From positions 3,782,001 through 3,846,000 of the forward strand of contig NZ_CP109132.1 in NCBI RefSeq assembly GCF_035918015.1: DNA of 64,000 nt. The letters are read 5' to 3'. Shown here piece by piece: positions 63,056 through 64,000 of the stretch. Origin of the DNA: Streptomyces sp. NBC_01754 (GTDB lineage Bacteria > Actinomycetota > Actinomycetes > Streptomycetales > Streptomycetaceae). The position numbers and the translations under genes are program-made. The notes beneath the pieces were generated by a model that worked only from the letters and a program-made list of their open reading frames with translations, did no database searches and was not told the origin of the DNA. Position 1 is the first letter of the stretch. Each line of letters starts with the position of its first letter.

Positions 63056-64000
63056 TCAGCCCTTGAGACCGGCCATCCACGCCTCGACCTCGTCGGCCCG
63101 GCGGGGCAGCTTGTCGGAGAGGTTCCGGTTGCCGTCCTCGGTGACGAGGATGTCGTCCTCGATCCGGACGCCGATGCCCCGGTACTCCTCGGGCACGGTC
63201 AGGTCGTCGGCCTGGAAGTACAGTCCGGGCTCGACGGTGAGGCAGACCCCCGGCTCCAGGATGCCGTCGACGTACGCCTCGGTACGGGCCGCGGCGCAGT
63301 CGTGGACGTCCATGCCGAGCATGTGGCCCGTACCGTGCAGCGTCCAGCGGCGCTGAAGGCCGAGCTCCAGGACCTTCTCCACGGTCAGGTCGCCCAGCAG
63401 GCCCCACTCGACCAGCTTCTCGGCGAGGACCCGCTGTGCGGCGTCGTGGAAGTCGCGGAAGGCGGCACCCGGCTTCACAGCCGCGATGCCCGCCTCCTGC
63501 GCCTCGTACACGGCGTCGTAGATCTTGCGCTGGAGCGGGGTGAAGGAACCGTTGATCGGCAGCGTCCGCGTCACGTCGGCGGTGTAGAGCTCGTCGGTCT
63601 CCACCCCCGCGTCGAGCAGCAGGAGTTCGCCCGGGCGGACGGGGCCGTCGTTGCGGACCCAGTGCAGCGTGGTGGCGTGCGGGCCGGCGGCGCAGATCGA
63701 GCCGTAGCCGATGTCGTTGCCCTCCACGCGGGCACGCAGGAAGAAGGTGCCCTCGATGTAGCGCTCGCTGGTGGCCTCGGCCTTGTCGAGGACCTTCACC
63801 ACGTCCTCGAAGCCGCGTGCCGTGGCGTCGCAGGCCTTCTGCAGCTCGGCGATCTCGAACGCGTCCTTGACCAGGCGGGCCTCGGACAGGAAGACGCGCA
63901 GCTCCTCGTCGTGCTCCGCGGTGACCTTGTCGGTCAGCGCGGCGTCGACGCCCGCGTCGTGCCCGCGCACGCCGCGCACCGGTCCGGTGGCCTCGGCCAG
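63056..64000 (-). CDS. pepP: Xaa-Pro aminopeptidase (aminopeptidase P), 5-prime end outside window
   Basis: At least 315 residues of a M24 (pita-bread) metallopeptidase that removes N-terminal residues before proline. The metal ligands lie in LLLDAGVETDELYTADVTRT (two Asp), GTGHMLGMDVHD (His), TVEPGLY (Glu) and VRIEDDILV (Glu). The frame is open to the right edge, so the start and about 170 residues of the N-terminal domain are outside the window. Confidence 0.92.
   Translation of the reverse strand: MAEATGPVRGVRGHDAGVDAALTDKVTAEHDEELRVFLSEARLVKDAFEIAELQKACDATARGFEDVVKVLDKAEATSERYIEGTFFLRARVEGNDIGYGSICAAGPHATTLHWVRNDGPVRPGELLLLDAGVETDELYTADVTRTLPINGSFTPLQRKIYDAVYEAQEAGIAAVKPGAAFRDFHDAAQRVLAEKLVEWGLLGDLTVEKVLELGLQRRWTLHGTGHMLGMDVHDCAAARTEAYVDGILEPGVCLTVEPGLYFQADDLTVPEEYRGIGVRIEDDILVTEDGNRNLSDKLPRRADEVEAWMAGLKG

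Overview
The window is a piece of a Streptomyces chromosome, read from base composition (high GC with G/C-ending codons and many GTG starts), an SsgR/SsgA pair (a sporulation system restricted to actinomycetes), a DUF5326 protein, four exact copies of the ParB site GTTTCACGTGAAAC and a Rex operator identical to the Streptomyces consensus. Clustered parS sites, repeated DnaA boxes (TTGTCCACA / TTATCCACA) and the rpsF-ssb-rpsR-rplI-dnaB block place it in the origin-proximal core rather than on an arm. Gene order resembles, from memory, the S. coelicolor region from rpsF through ssgRA, thiC, cydABCD and serS-pheA to the dtpA copper locus.

Layout. 0.2-5.4 kb: ribosomal/replication block rpsF, ssb, rpsR, rplI and dnaB, with a MATE exporter on the other strand and DnaA boxes before dnaB. 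5.5-12.8 kb: a decayed accessory stretch holding an IS3-family element whose orfA carries an amber codon, a VOC protein, a VanX-like dipeptidase, a TmrB-like P-loop protein, a dienelactone-hydrolase-like protein, and remnants of an MDR oxidoreductase/TetR pair, an MFS/TetR pair, a LysR-type helix-turn-helix, a second IS3 transposase and a methyltransferase. 13.0-20.7 kb: peptide deformylase and a divergent winged-helix regulator sharing a tandem palindromic operator, a serine hydrolase, an AlkZ-type winged-helix protein, GNAT, Nudix, a PLP-dependent lyase, a holin-like protein and a cupin. 20.8-31.2 kb: DUF5326, ssgR-ssgA, a YibE/F exporter, TPP riboswitch-thiC, a membrane protein, a metallophosphoesterase, a LacI regulator and a HisC-type aminotransferase.

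31.4-40.4 kb: a respiratory block, cydA-cydB-cydCD (cytochrome bd oxidase and its fused ABC assembly factor) behind a perfect Rex operator, followed by a GAF-type histidine kinase resembling DosS/DevS sensors and a HAD phosphatase. 40.6-47.0 kb: a second accessory patch, in which a PIN-domain remnant, a CcbP-like protein and a truncated LLM flavin-oxidoreductase copy precede a coupled SNF2 helicase / SWIM zinc-finger pair, with an intact LLM paralogue on the far side. 47.4-52.1 kb: an EphD-like hydrolase and a four-gene ABC exporter operon (ATPase-permease-ATPase-permease). 52.2-55.9 kb: HAD, serS and pheA, with a DnaA-box cluster between serS and pheA. 56.0-62.1 kb: an extracytoplasmic copper locus (ycnI, sco, ecuC, copCD, dtpA) and a membrane protein. 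62.4-64.0 kb: a GHKL ATPase of the anti-sigma type and an aminopeptidase P cut by the window edge.

The most notable non-coding signals are parS sites buried in long perfect palindromes or overlapping a start codon, three DnaA-box clusters outside oriC, and tandem CTTTGCAAAG palindromes between def and its regulator. No tRNA, rRNA or CRISPR array was recognised. Coordinates of degenerate genes are approximate because they were read by eye.
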